A DNA stretch of 64,000 nucleotides from assembly GCA_958295725.1 (NCBI GenBank), contig OY282368.1, positions 930,001-994,000 on the forward strand, in the 5' to 3' direction. Source of the DNA: an uncultured Alphaproteobacteria bacterium. Lineage in GTDB: Bacteria > Pseudomonadota > Alphaproteobacteria > UBA2966. A model generated the notes under the pieces. It was not told the DNA's origin, searched no databases, and saw only the letters and a program-made list of their open reading frames with translations. Position numbers and translations under genes: made by a program. Below are positions 9,201 to 18,015 of the stretch, one piece after another (the stretch's first letter is position 1; every line of letters begins with the position of its first letter).

Positions 9201-11388
9201 TCGCGCGGGCCTCGTCGACCGAGCCGACCCGGAGCGACGACGGGAATACCTGGGCCACGTTCTCCTCCCGGGTCAGCAGCTCCGTTTCCTCCAGCCAGGC
9301 GATGGCGGTTTTCACGCGGGTGTCGTCCGTTGCCGAGTCGCGATCGAAGGCCTCGTCCTCGTCCTCGCCGAGTATCTCGCCGGCGGTCGCCACCACCTCG
9401 CCGTTCAGGCGCTTCTTGCGGTCCAGATTGCGCAGCGCCCTGAGAACGCCATGGATCTCGGCCCTGGAGAGGCGCGAGCGGGCCGACATGCGGAACTGGC
9501 GTTCCACGTCGTCCGGCGCCGCGTACATCAGCACGCAGCGCGCCACCGCGCCGTCCCGTCCGGCGCGCCCCGCCTCCTGGAGGTAGTTCTCCAGGGAATC
9601 CGGGATGTCGGCGTGGACGACGAGTCGCACGTCCGGCTTGTCGATACCCATGCCGAAGGCGTTGGTCGCGGCGATCGCGCGCAGCTCGCCGCCGATGAAG
9701 CGCCGCTGTACGTCTTTCTTGGTCTCCGGCGGCAGGCCCGCGTGGAAATGCTCCGCCGCGACGTCCTTCAGTTGCAGGAACTCCCGGACTTCCTCGCTCC
9801 GCCGACGCGTCGCGCAGTAGACGATGGCGCCGCCCGGCGTGTCCGGCGGCAGATACGACGTCAGGACCTGGTGGACGTGGGCGAGCCTCTCTCCGCCCGA
9901 TGTGGGCACCACCTCGAACGTCAGGTTGCGGCGTTCGGCGCCGCCGTCGAAGACCTTCAGCTCGATATCGAGCCTGTCGCGGAAATGCCGGACGATGTCC
10001 TCCGTCACGTCCGGCTTCGCGGTCGCCGTCAGGCAAAGCACCGGCGGCGCCGGCCCGGCGCCCGCCTTCTCCCGGATGAAGCGCCCCAGGTAGCGGTAAT
10101 CGGGACGGAAATCGTGTCCCCATCTCGACAGGCAATGCGCTTCGTCCACGACCCATCCGCCGATCTCGCGCTGGTCGAGCGCCCGGCGCAGGGAACGGGA
10201 GCGCAGCTGCTCCGGGGAGACGATGAGTATGCCCGCATCGCCCAGCCGGACCCGGTCCAGCGCGTCGGCCCGCTCCGGCATCGACAGCATCCCGTTGATC
10301 GTCACGCACGCGCCGATCCCCCGCGCCTCCAGCCCCGCCACCTGGTCCGCCATCAGCGCGACCAGGGGCGAGATCGCCACGGTCAGGGCGCCCGTCTTGT
10401 CGTACCGGGAGAGGGCGGGGATCTGATAACAGAGGGACTTGCCCGCGCCCGTCGGCAGTATCCCGAGCGTATGCTTTCCCGCCATCGCCGCCTCGACGAT
10501 GGACCGTTGCATCGGGCGTCCGTCGTCGTCCGCCGGTTCCGGGCGGAAATCGGCGAAGCCGAACCAGCGGACGAGCTCCTTGCGGGCATCGTGGCGTTCC
10601 CGGCACCAGCCGCAGCCGGGATCGTTGCAGGCGGTATCCCTGAGCCGGCGCACCAGATGGCCGGCCTCCGGGAACTGGTGGCGCACCCAGGGCGGCATGA
10701 CCGAGTTGCCGCCTGCCACCGACAGCCATGCCAGCGCATAGGCCAGCGCCCAGCCGGAGGCCGCCGCGTCGTCCGTGGCCTGTCGCCCTTGGGCCGCGCA
10801 GGAGATGCCGGCCAGTCGTCCGTGGATCGTGGCCGCGGCCTCGGCGTCGGTGGGGCGGCGCGAGCCGCGAAGCTCGGAGAAGAGATCGTCGAGGGCGCGG
10901 TCCCTGCTTTCCGGTTCCGGCGTGCTCAGCCAATGCCATGCCGCCAGCAGCTCCGGCGCGGCTTCTCGTAGCGCCTGTCGCTGGTCGCCGAAGACCTCCA
11001 GCGCGAGGCGGGCGTCGAGCTCCGGGTCGTTCGCTTGCAGGCGCTTCAGCCGGCCGTCCCGGTAGTGCTTGACGAGGTGGTGGTAGGGGTTGCGTGGAAA
11101 GGCGAGGGGGCTGAGGCGCAGCGTATCGACGGTCGGGAGCTTCAACAGCCGCAGACCGGGCTTCGCCGCCGTCAGATGCGGCAGGTCGAAGGCGATCAGG
11201 TTGTGGCCCAGAACGAAGGACGCCCCGTCGGCGAGGTCGTCCAGTTCCGCCAGCGCCGCCGCCAGATCGCCGCCGCGAAACACGACGCGCCGGTCCGTGT
11301 CCGCGCGCACCCCGGCGAAGGCGTGGATCCGCCCATCGTCCCTGCCGACTTCAAGGTCCAACGAGAGGCAGCGAGACAGAGAGGTCAT
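6283..11388 (-). CDS. Exonuclease-RecQ-UvrD fusion helicase
   Basis: A 1701-residue protein with three modules. Residues 1-135 look like a DnaQ/RNase H-fold 3'-5' exonuclease (LSLDLE, GHNLIAFDLPHL, DPELDARLALEVF). A short Cys cluster (C254, C259, C262) precedes a RecQ-type helicase: Walker A LPTGAGKS 311-318, DEAH about 415, and QEAGRAGRDG about 604-613. A second, UvrD/PcrA-type helicase follows: AGPGSGKT 1103-1110, DEYQD about 1227, GDDDQNIYAFNGA, LTAHRAKGLEFDHV, YYVAMTRAR. This combines two helicases of opposite polarity classes with a nuclease. It probably acts in DNA repair or processing of foreign DNA. It stands alone between coxG and an SDR gene. Confidence 0.88.
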   Translation of the reverse strand: MTSLSRCLSLDLEVGRDDGRIHAFAGVRADTDRRVVFRGGDLAAALAELDDLADGASFVLGHNLIAFDLPHLTAAKPGLRLLKLPTVDTLRLSPLAFPRNPYHHLVKHYRDGRLKRLQANDPELDARLALEVFGDQRQALREAAPELLAAWHWLSTPEPESRDRALDDLFSELRGSRRPTDAEAAATIHGRLAGISCAAQGRQATDDAAASGWALAYALAWLSVAGGNSVMPPWVRHQFPEAGHLVRRLRDTACNDPGCGWCRERHDARKELVRWFGFADFRPEPADDDGRPMQRSIVEAAMAGKHTLGILPTGAGKSLCYQIPALSRYDKTGALTVAISPLVALMADQVAGLEARGIGACVTINGMLSMPERADALDRVRLGDAGILIVSPEQLRSRSLRRALDQREIGGWVVDEAHCLSRWGHDFRPDYRYLGRFIREKAGAGPAPPVLCLTATAKPDVTEDIVRHFRDRLDIELKVFDGGAERRNLTFEVVPTSGGERLAHVHQVLTSYLPPDTPGGAIVYCATRRRSEEVREFLQLKDVAAEHFHAGLPPETKKDVQRRFIGGELRAIAATNAFGMGIDKPDVRLVVHADIPDSLENYLQEAGRAGRDGAVARCVLMYAAPDDVERQFRMSARSRLSRAEIHGVLRALRNLDRKKRLNGEVVATAGEILGEDEDEAFDRDSATDDTRVKTAIAWLEETELLTREENVAQVFPSSLRVGSVDEARAKLEGRTVAKARLEQLLRIAESLIGADADEGVSTDELMCVSGLSPEGVRGGLYDLERLGISDNDTALTAFVHAGVERASSKRLEQAAALEVALIAHMREAAPDQGKGDTSSLHLRIAAQVLRDEGLADPLPDRLWRIVRGIARDGRGEDGATGSLTARKRDAETAQVTLRREWRALEETARLRREAAARLLDHLLACLPPGSRGTDLLAETTLGKLTRAIESDLVLKSMVRNPDKLLDRALLWLHEQDVIRLNKGLSVFRQAMTIRLERRDRRGFARVDFEPLALHYKGQVLQIHVMAEFAERGLVDTSEARRLAMDYFTLKEGEFLGRWLPGRDREIGRETTPESWRAIVESLKNPVQQRIVADDRDQTNVLVLAGPGSGKTRVLVHRIAYLIRARRENPRGILALAYNRHAAVDIRRRLRDLVGDDARGVTVLTCHAMAMRLAGASFTGRAERPDDDVFREVMRRATRVLRGEDLSPEEADERRGRLLAGFRWILVDEYQDIGKDQYELISALAGRTLDDEAGKLTLFAVGDDDQNIYAFNGASVEYIRRFEADYGPKPIYLTDNYRSTAHIVEAANATIAPARERMKVRRPIRIDRARAKDPRGGRWEKLDPVSRGRVQILPAGRDPVRQARTVMAELLRLAGLSPDWDWSRCAVIAREWAYLVPVRAFCETHGIPAWMGDEEIPGFWRLRETRAFVEWLRGLEAGVVDGAALRDWVDSRPTNLWNELLRQAVDEHALETGGAETPTGHFLEWLAEWGQDIRRRQRGLLLLTAHRAKGLEFDHVAVLDGGWDRVGRGEDPDEARRLYYVAMTRARRTLALARLDGPHRLQEALLDKPGVLHREPSEFPPADAALERNFVRPGLKDIDLGFAGRQGARRAAHRAIAALSPGDPLRTRTVNAGRWELLNPEGVVVGRLAKSFAPPAGTRCRSASVLAVTGWSREASRPEYRDVLKCDAWEVVVPELVFEPDR

Positions 11389-11452
11389 GCTTTCACCGGC
11401 GTTGGCATGACGGCTTCGCCCGGTTGGCGGCGTTTCCGCCGCGCGCGGCCCG

Positions 11453-12250
11453 CTACCCCGCGGCGTCGCCGCGCGCGTCCATGTACTCCTCGATCGACTG
11501 GGCGCCGACCAGAAGGAAGCCGCCGTCGACCACGAGGTCGATGCCGGTGCACATGCGCGACGCCGGACTCGCCAGGAAGAGGGCGCCGTTGGCCACGTCC
11601 TTCGGGTCCACCCATTCGCCGAGGGGGAAGTTCCCGGCGGCCCGGGCGATCTCCTCCGGGCTCATGGAGCCTTCCACGAGAGGGGTGAGGGTCGGGCCGG
11701 GACACAGCGCGTTGACCCGGATGCCGTACTGGGCCAGCTCGTAGGCCGACTGGCGGGTGAAGCCGCGCACCGCCCATTTGGCCGACGTGTAGTCCACGCC
11801 GCCGATCAGGGAGAACCGGTAGCCGGAGACGGAGCAGACGTTCACGATCGCCCCGCCGCCCCGCGCCTTGAGGTGCGGCAGCGCCGTCCGGGTGCAGTCG
11901 AACACGGCGGTCAGGTTGATCGACATCGTGCGGTCCCAGTTCTCCGGCGGCATGTTGGCGATCGTGTGCCGCGTCACGACGCCGGCGTTGTTCACCAGGA
12001 TGTCGATGCCGCCGAAGCGGGCGGCGACGGCGTCGAACGCGGCCGGAATGCCGTCCCGATCGGTCACGTCGAGCTCGATGAACCGGCCCGCGTCCCCCAG
12101 TTCGTCGGCGACGGCCCGTCCCGCGTCCGCGTCGACGTCGAGCACGGCCACCCGGCCGCCGCCCTCGGCGATGCCCCGGGCGGTGGCCGCGCCGATGCCC
12201 TTGCCGGCGCCGGTGACGACGGCGACCTTGTCCTCGAAGTCCCACTTCAT
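11453..12250 (-). CDS. SDR-family oxidoreductase
   Basis: A 265-residue classical short-chain dehydrogenase: dinucleotide-binding TGAGKGIG (13-20), NNAG (87-90), catalytic Ser near 140, and YTSAK with Tyr154 and Lys158. The C-terminus has the usual PGPTLTPL and VVDGG motifs. Asp in VLDVD at the end of the second strand suggests NAD rather than NADP. The substrate cannot be read from the sequence. It lies 33 bp downstream of the antiporter operon on the same strand and may be read through from it. Confidence 0.87.
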   Translation of the reverse strand: MKWDFEDKVAVVTGAGKGIGAATARGIAEGGGRVAVLDVDADAGRAVADELGDAGRFIELDVTDRDGIPAAFDAVAARFGGIDILVNNAGVVTRHTIANMPPENWDRTMSINLTAVFDCTRTALPHLKARGGGAIVNVCSVSGYRFSLIGGVDYTSAKWAVRGFTRQSAYELAQYGIRVNALCPGPTLTPLVEGSMSPEEIARAAGNFPLGEWVDPKDVANGALFLASPASRMCTGIDLVVDGGFLLVGAQSIEEYMDARGDAAG

Positions 12251-12283
12251 GCCACGACTCCGTTCATCCGTTCCCCATGCGTC

Positions 12284-13996
12284 TCAGGCGCTGAAGGACG
12301 CGATCAGGAACGCGCCCAGCAGGATGGCGACCCACAGCACCGTCGCTCCCGTCGGCCACGTGCGCGCCATGGCGCCCTCTGGGCCGTGGTGGCGGGAGAA
12401 CCAGCCGGCGACGTCCTCGAGGCGCGCCTTCGCGCCGTTCCTCAGGAGAGCCGCCGCACGGCCGACCCGGCGCGACACGGCGCCCGCCGCGAGCGGGCCG
12501 AGGCGTCGATAGAGCCAGTCGGAGTCGAGGTTCGTCGACCTGAGCTCGGGAGGATAGACGCCCGTCCTGATGAGAACCGCGAAGGCCAGGGCGGAGAAGA
12601 GCAGGAGCTGAAGCTGGGTCAGCACGTGCGTGGACGTATAGGGCTGGAAGTCCACCGGGAAGGGCAGGATGCCGTACAGAGCCTGCGGATACACGCCGAT
12701 CCCGATGCACAGGGCGGCGGCGATCGCCATGGCGGCGAGCATGTTCCGGGGCGCTTCCTCGCAGCGTTTCCCGGAGTCGTGGGCGAAGAACGCGAAGTAC
12801 GGGATCTTGATGCCGGAATGGTGAAAGACGCCCGCGCTGGCGAAGAGCAGGACGAGCCACGTCACGAAATAGCCGTTTTCCGCCGCCGCGGTGATGATCA
12901 GCGCCTTGGAGATGAAGCCGCTGAAAAGGGGAAACGCCGAGATCGACGCGGCGCCCACGATGCAGAACGCCGCCGTCCACGGCATCGACTTGTACAGTCC
13001 GCCGAGCTCGGAGCCCTTTATGGTGCCGACGCGATAGAGCACCGCGCCCATCGACATGAACAGCAGGGCCTTGTACAGGATGTGCGAAAAGGCGTGGGAG
13101 ATCGTTCCGTTCAGGGCCATCTCCGTTCCGATGCCGATGCCCGTGACCATGAATCCGAGCTGGTTGTTCAGGCTGTAGGCGAGCACCCGGCGGAGATCGT
13201 TTTCGATCACCGCGTAGAATATCGGAAAGGCGGTCATGGTCGCGCCGATCCATACGAGCATCTCCGTTCCCGCGTACCCCCGGGCCAGGGCGTAGACGGC
13301 GAGTTTGGTCGTGAACGCCGACAGGAACACGGTCCCCGTGACCGTCGCCTCCGGATAGGCGTCCTGCAGCCAGTTGTGCAGCAACGGGAAGGCGCACTTG
13401 ATCCCGAACGCGATGAAGATCAGCGTCGTCCCGGGACTCGTCACGCCGAGGTGTCCGAACGCCACCGAGTTCGTGTCCAGATAGTGGAGGACGGTCCCGG
13501 ACAGCAGGAGCACGCCGGAGCCGATCTGGACGACCAGGTAGCGCATCCCCGCCTGGCAGGCGCGGGGAGTCCGCCGCCCGAAGATCAGGAAAACCGAGGT
13601 GATCGCGGTGAGTTCCCAGTAAACGAAGAGAGTTACGAGGTCGCCGGCGAACACGGCCCCGATCGCGGATCCGGCGTATGCGAGCGCCGCCGCGTGTTCG
13701 AACGTCTTTTTGAGGTGCAGCGCGTAGACGATGCCGACGAAGGCCGCGATATGGAATATGTAGCCGAAGACCAGCGCGAGTCGGTCGACGCGAAGCATCA
13801 GGATTTCGAGGCCGAGCACGCTGGCCCGGATATGGTCGCCGGTCTCGAGCGAGACGATCTGGAGCAGGCCGACCGCGGGGAGCGCGAGCAGGTAGGCGTC
13901 GCGGGGACGGCCGCGGAGAAACGGAACGATCCCCGCCCCGATGATCAGCACGAGGCCGGGAGGGATGCCGTGGGCGAGCTCGCTAAAGGTCGTCAC
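12284..13996 (-). CDS. Mrp/NuoM-type antiporter subunit D, third paralogue
   Basis: A 570-residue polytopic membrane protein of the proton-antiporter family shared by Mrp D, NuoL/M/N and Mbh subunits. It keeps the conserved Glu of the fifth helix (E128 in VTLFVYWELT) and a mid-membrane Lys (K200, FGIKCAFPLLHNW). About 60 extra C-terminal residues precede a last transmembrane helix. It is the most distal gene of the operon and overlaps the 98-residue gene upstream by 14 nt. It probably adds another ion channel to the complex. Confidence 0.85.
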   Translation of the reverse strand: MTTFSELAHGIPPGLVLIIGAGIVPFLRGRPRDAYLLALPAVGLLQIVSLETGDHIRASVLGLEILMLRVDRLALVFGYIFHIAAFVGIVYALHLKKTFEHAAALAYAGSAIGAVFAGDLVTLFVYWELTAITSVFLIFGRRTPRACQAGMRYLVVQIGSGVLLLSGTVLHYLDTNSVAFGHLGVTSPGTTLIFIAFGIKCAFPLLHNWLQDAYPEATVTGTVFLSAFTTKLAVYALARGYAGTEMLVWIGATMTAFPIFYAVIENDLRRVLAYSLNNQLGFMVTGIGIGTEMALNGTISHAFSHILYKALLFMSMGAVLYRVGTIKGSELGGLYKSMPWTAAFCIVGAASISAFPLFSGFISKALIITAAAENGYFVTWLVLLFASAGVFHHSGIKIPYFAFFAHDSGKRCEEAPRNMLAAMAIAAALCIGIGVYPQALYGILPFPVDFQPYTSTHVLTQLQLLLFSALAFAVLIRTGVYPPELRSTNLDSDWLYRRLGPLAAGAVSRRVGRAAALLRNGAKARLEDVAGWFSRHHGPEGAMARTWPTGATVLWVAILLGAFLIASFSA

Positions 13997-14279
13997 CGTA
14001 GTACGCCTCGTCCCGTTTTATGATCTTGCGCAGTTCCTTCGCCGCCAGCACGAGGCCGACGCACGCCGCGAAGCCGTATATCCCGTAGAAGCCGAACAGG
14101 GCCTCCACCGGGAAGACCAGGTGGCGGTGCACGAGCAGATCGGCCGCGGCGACGAGCACGCACGACAGGCAGGTTCCGTAGAACACCTTGTCCACGTTCT
14201 TCGGTTCGTCCAGCCAGTACTTTCTCTCGCCGGAGGGTTCGGCGGGGCGATCCGGCGCTTCCGGCGTTTTCGGCGTCAC
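13983..14279 (-). CDS. Small membrane protein of the antiporter operon
   Basis: 98 residues with a polar Pro/Glu-rich N-terminus (about 30 residues), two hydrophobic spans (about 32-50 and 57-80) and a charged tail ending RDEAYYGDDL. I do not recognise a named family. It sits between two antiporter subunits, overlaps the distal one, and lies 7 bp after the proximal one. It is probably a small accessory subunit of the same complex. Confidence 0.7.
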   Translation of the reverse strand: MTPKTPEAPDRPAEPSGERKYWLDEPKNVDKVFYGTCLSCVLVAAADLLVHRHLVFPVEALFGFYGIYGFAACVGLVLAAKELRKIIKRDEAYYGDDL

Positions 14280-14286
14280 GGGACGT

Positions 14287-15759
14287 TCACCTCGTCGTGA
14301 TGGCGATCGGTTCGAGCAGGACGTAAAGGAGGTCGGCGAAAAAGAACAGCAGCACCGAACCCGCGGCCGTGACGCAAATGGACACGAGACACGCCGGGGG
14401 CGCTTCGCTGAACGAAATCCGCCGGCCGTCGGCGTCCGGGGGCGGCAGGAAGAACGCGCGAACCACCGGGGGCAGAAGATACGCCACGTTGAGAAGGGTG
14501 CTCAGCATCAGCACGCCCACGAAGACGTACTGCCCGGCTCCGGCGGCGCCCAGCGCCAGAAGGAACTTGCTCCAGGAGCCGCCGAGCGGAGGCAGCCCGA
14601 TCACGCTCAGCGCGCCGACGAGGAAGGCGCACATGGTGATGGGCATGGCGCGCCCGATTCCGTCGAGATCGCTGACGTTGGTCTTGTGGGCCGCCACCAG
14701 AATGGCGCCGGCGCAGAAGAACAGGGTGATCTTGCCGAACGCGTGCATGGCGATGTGGATGCCGCTTCCGATCACGCTGGCCTCGGTGACGAGCATGGCT
14801 CCGAGCACGATGTAGGAAAGCTGGCTGACCGTCGAATAGGCGAGGCGCCGCTTCAGGTTGTCTTCCCTGATCGCGATGAGCGAGGCGGCGATGATGGTGA
14901 ACGCGGCGACGTACAGCAGGAGGTCCCGGGCGTGGACGTCGGCCAGCAGGTCGATCCCGAAGACGTAGACCGTGACCTTGAGCACGGTGAACACGCCGGC
15001 CTTGACGACCGCCACCGCGTGCAGCAGGGCGCTGACCGGCGTCGGCGCCACCATCGCCGCCGGCAGCCAGCGGTGGAAGGGCATGAGCGCCGCCTTGCCG
15101 ATCCCGAACACGTACAGGAGCAGAAGGATTCCGGCCAGCGCCGGACTGGCCTTGCCCTCGAGAATGCCGCCGGCGGCGAAGTCGAGCGTGCCGGCGACGG
15201 CCCACGTCCACACGATGGCCAGCAACTGGAAGGCGATGGAGGTCAGCAGCAGCAGCCCGAGATACGTGCGGCCGCCGCGGCGGGCCTCGTCGGTCCCGTG
15301 GTGCGTGACCAGCGGGTAGGTCGACAGGGTCAGCGCCTCGTAGAAGACGAACAGCGTGAACATGTTGGCGGCGAACGCCACGCCGATGGCGCTCGAGAGC
15401 GCGATCGCGAAGCAGACGTAGAACCGGGTCTGGTTCTCTTCGCGATGCCCGCGCATGTACCCGATCGAGTAGACCGAGGTGACGATCCACAGGAAGCTGG
15501 CCACGAGCGCGAACACCATGCCCAGCGGCTCGGCCTCGAAGCCGATGGAGATGCCGGGGACGATCTCCCACAGTATCGCGCGCGGACGCTCGCCCGCCAT
15601 CACCGGCGCGAGCAGGGAAGCCGTCAGGGCGAAGAGCGCCGCGGCGGTGACCAGCGTCGCGGCCTCCCGCCGGTTGGGGTGGCGGTGCGACGCGGCGATC
15701 GCGACGGCGCCCGCCAGGGGCGCCAGGACCGCGAGGACCATCGTCTGCCCGCCGGTCAT
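14287..15759 (-). CDS. NuoL/MrpA-N-like antiporter subunit
   Basis: 490 residues, about 14 transmembrane helices, proton-antiporter family. E141 (FTLFVFYEALTLSTYP) and K222 (GIGKAALMPFHRW) are the expected channel residues. The sequence around GYMRGHREENQTRFY is typical of the NuoL/MrpA branch. I set the start at ATG 15759, which overlaps the stop of the upstream mrpD by 4 nt; an internal ATG at MVLAVLAP is possible. In standard Mrp this module is the N-terminal part of the large MrpA; here it is a separate gene. Confidence 0.87.
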   Translation of the reverse strand: MTGGQTMVLAVLAPLAGAVAIAASHRHPNRREAATLVTAAALFALTASLLAPVMAGERPRAILWEIVPGISIGFEAEPLGMVFALVASFLWIVTSVYSIGYMRGHREENQTRFYVCFAIALSSAIGVAFAANMFTLFVFYEALTLSTYPLVTHHGTDEARRGGRTYLGLLLLTSIAFQLLAIVWTWAVAGTLDFAAGGILEGKASPALAGILLLLYVFGIGKAALMPFHRWLPAAMVAPTPVSALLHAVAVVKAGVFTVLKVTVYVFGIDLLADVHARDLLLYVAAFTIIAASLIAIREDNLKRRLAYSTVSQLSYIVLGAMLVTEASVIGSGIHIAMHAFGKITLFFCAGAILVAAHKTNVSDLDGIGRAMPITMCAFLVGALSVIGLPPLGGSWSKFLLALGAAGAGQYVFVGVLMLSTLLNVAYLLPPVVRAFFLPPPDADGRRISFSEAPPACLVSICVTAAGSVLLFFFADLLYVLLEPIAITTR

Positions 15760-17237
15760 CCGCCCTCTCCCAGCAGGGCCCTGGCGGCGTCGGCGGCGAC
15801 CCCGACCGTGACCGACGTATCGATGCCGAAGTAGAAGTTGGCGAGCGTCAGGATCCACGTCGGCACGAGCAGGGCGAGCGGCGCCTCCGTCGCGCGCGGG
15901 CGGTCGGGCGGCGGGTCGCGGAAATAGGCCGCCTCGACGACTCGCCAGACGTAGGCGACCGCCAGCAGCGAGCTCAGCAGGATCAGGCCGGCGATGGGCC
16001 ACCAGCCCCGTTCCAGCGCCGCCAGGATCAGGTACCACTTGCTGATGAAACCGACGGTGAGGGGCAGGCCGATCAGGCTCAGCCCGCCGAGGACGAAAGC
16101 GAACATGGTGAGCGGCATCTGCCTGCCGAGCCCGCGCATATGTTCGATGCGGACCGATCCCAGGCGGTAGAACACCGCGCCGAGCGCCATGAACAGCGCT
16201 CCCTTCATCAGGGCGTGGTTGAACAGGTGAACGATGCCTCCCGTCAGGCCCGTCACCGAGAAGAAGCCGACGCCCAGCATCATGTAGCCGACCTGCGCGA
16301 CGCTGGAGTACGCCAGCATGCGCTTCACGTTGTTCTGGAAGACGGCGGTGATCGAGGCGGCGAACACGCCCACCAGGGCGAGGGCTATCAGGAACTCGGC
16401 GAAAAACGTGACGTCGAGGGCGAAGTCGGCGCCGAACAGGGTGAACACGAAGCGCAGCATCGTGTAGACCGCCACCTTGGTCGCCGTCGCCGCCAGCAGC
16501 ACGGTCACCGCGGACGGAGCGTAGGCGTAGGCGTTGGGCAGCCACAGATGCAGCGGGAACAGGGCGAGCTTGAGGCCGAGCCCCACGATGATGAAGGCGA
16601 ACGCCGCCAGGACCGTGCGGGTGTGCTCCACCGGATCGAGGCGCGCGGCGATATCCGCCATGTTGAGCGTGCCGGTCATGGCGTAGATCAGGCCCACGCC
16701 GATGAGGAAGAACGTGGCGCCGATGGTGCCCATGACGAGGTACTGGTAGGCCGCCGTCAGGGCCTTGCGCTCGCCGCCGAGGCTGATCAGCGCGTAGGAC
16801 GACAGCGAGGAGATCTCGAGGAACACGAAGACGTTGAACGCATCGCCCGTGATCGTGATGCCGAGCAGGCCCGTGAGGCACAGGAGATAGGCGGAGTAGA
16901 ACAGATAGTGGCGGTCCTCGGGGATCTCCCTGACGACGGTGTGGTGGGCATAGGGCGCGGCGACCGCCGAGATGCCCGAGACGATCAGCAGGACGAAGGC
17001 GTTGACCGAATCGACCCGGTACTCGATTCCCCACGGCGCCGCCCAGCCGCCCAGTTCGTAGGAGACGGGGCCCGTCGCCATCACCTGGACCAGGAGCTGG
17101 ATGGCGATGGCCAACGCGATCCACGAGACCGCGACGGTGACCAGCCAGGCCAGGGCGCCCCGCCGCAGAAGCACGCAGAGCGGCGCCGCGATCAGCGGCG
17201 CGACGACCTGGAGGGCGGCGTAGTGCGCGGCGATCAT
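15756..17237 (-). CDS. mrpD: Mrp-type Na+/H+ antiporter subunit D
   Basis: 493 residues, 13-14 predicted helices, closest in feel to MrpD. E141 lies in FNVFVFLEISSLSSYAL and K223 in GLGLKLALFPLHLWLP, followed by NAYAYAPSAVTVLLAATATKV. It would form an ion-translocating channel in the cytoplasmic membrane. Start and stop overlap the neighbours by 4 nt each, showing tight coupling within the operon. Confidence 0.9.
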   Translation of the reverse strand: MIAAHYAALQVVAPLIAAPLCVLLRRGALAWLVTVAVSWIALAIAIQLLVQVMATGPVSYELGGWAAPWGIEYRVDSVNAFVLLIVSGISAVAAPYAHHTVVREIPEDRHYLFYSAYLLCLTGLLGITITGDAFNVFVFLEISSLSSYALISLGGERKALTAAYQYLVMGTIGATFFLIGVGLIYAMTGTLNMADIAARLDPVEHTRTVLAAFAFIIVGLGLKLALFPLHLWLPNAYAYAPSAVTVLLAATATKVAVYTMLRFVFTLFGADFALDVTFFAEFLIALALVGVFAASITAVFQNNVKRMLAYSSVAQVGYMMLGVGFFSVTGLTGGIVHLFNHALMKGALFMALGAVFYRLGSVRIEHMRGLGRQMPLTMFAFVLGGLSLIGLPLTVGFISKWYLILAALERGWWPIAGLILLSSLLAVAYVWRVVEAAYFRDPPPDRPRATEAPLALLVPTWILTLANFYFGIDTSVTVGVAADAARALLGEGG

Positions 17238-17596
17238 GGCTCCTTGTCCATGCCGCTGATCTCGTCCTCCTCGATCGTGCCGTAGGCCTCGTTGATCCTG
17301 ACCACCAGGGAAAGGCCGAGCGCGGTCGTGGCCACGCCGACGACGATCGCCGTGAGGATGAGGACGTGCGGCAGCGGGTTGGAGTAGGTCGCCGGGCCGC
17401 CGCCGTCGACGATGATCGGCGCGGTGCCGCCCAGGACCTTGCCGATCGAGATGTAGAGCAGGAACACCGAGGCCTGGAAAATGTTCAGGCCGACGATTTT
17501 CTTGACGAGGTTCCCGCGCGCGACCACGACGTAGAACCCCAGCATCATCAGGAAAACGAAGATCCAGTAGTTGTAGTGGCCGACGAGGAACTCCAC
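17234..17596 (-). CDS. mrpC: Mrp-type antiporter subunit C (NuoK-like)
   Basis: 120 residues with three transmembrane helices, homologous to MrpC/NuoK. Features are LVKKIVGLNIFQASVFLLYISIG in the second helix region and the loop NPLPHVLILTAIVVGVATTALGLSL. It overlaps mrpD by 4 nt and follows mrpB by 2 bp. Confidence 0.92.
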   Translation of the reverse strand: MEFLVGHYNYWIFVFLMMLGFYVVVARGNLVKKIVGLNIFQASVFLLYISIGKVLGGTAPIIVDGGGPATYSNPLPHVLILTAIVVGVATTALGLSLVVRINEAYGTIEEDEISGMDKEP

Positions 17597-17598
17597 GG

Positions 17599-18015
17599 TT
17601 ACCGGCCCCGGTCCGCGAAGGTGAAGAAGACCGCGATCATGACCGCGGCGACCGTGATCCCGACCCCGAGCTCGACGAGCAGGATGCCGAGATGTTGTCC
17701 GGCGACGGGATCGTCGGCGAGCGCGCCGTAGTCGAGATAGTTGCCGCCGAGGAGCAGGGCGGCGACGCCCACGCCCGCGAACAGCAGCAGGCCGATGGCG
17801 ATGAAGGCGACGACCACGTTCATCGGCGCCGCCTCGAGCGCGTTGTCGAGCCCGAAGATGAGGGCGTAGAGGATGAACGCCGCGCCGAAGATCACGCCGG
17901 CCTGGAAGCCGCCGCCGGGCCCGAAATCGCCGTGGAACTGCACGTAGAGCGCGAACAGCACGATGAACGGGATGCCGAGCTTGGCGATCACCCGCAGGAT
18001 GACGTGGTGCCTCAT
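17599..18015 (-). CDS. mrpB: Mrp-type antiporter subunit B
   Basis: 138 residues, four predicted spans. It has the family signature HGDFGPGGGFQAGVI after the first helix and GVGVAALLLGG later. MrpB/MnhB is a membrane subunit of the Mrp antiporter with no known catalysis of its own. It overlaps the upstream MbhD/E-like gene by 4 nt. Confidence 0.92.
   Translation of the reverse strand: MRHHVILRVIAKLGIPFIVLFALYVQFHGDFGPGGGFQAGVIFGAAFILYALIFGLDNALEAAPMNVVVAFIAIGLLLFAGVGVAALLLGGNYLDYGALADDPVAGQHLGILLVELGVGITVAAVMIAVFFTFADRGR

Noticed and set aside
14188..17285. Long plus-strand frames rich in Gly, Arg, Asp and His opposite the antiporter genes
   Set aside because: Low-complexity shadows of membrane-protein genes, with no start signals.
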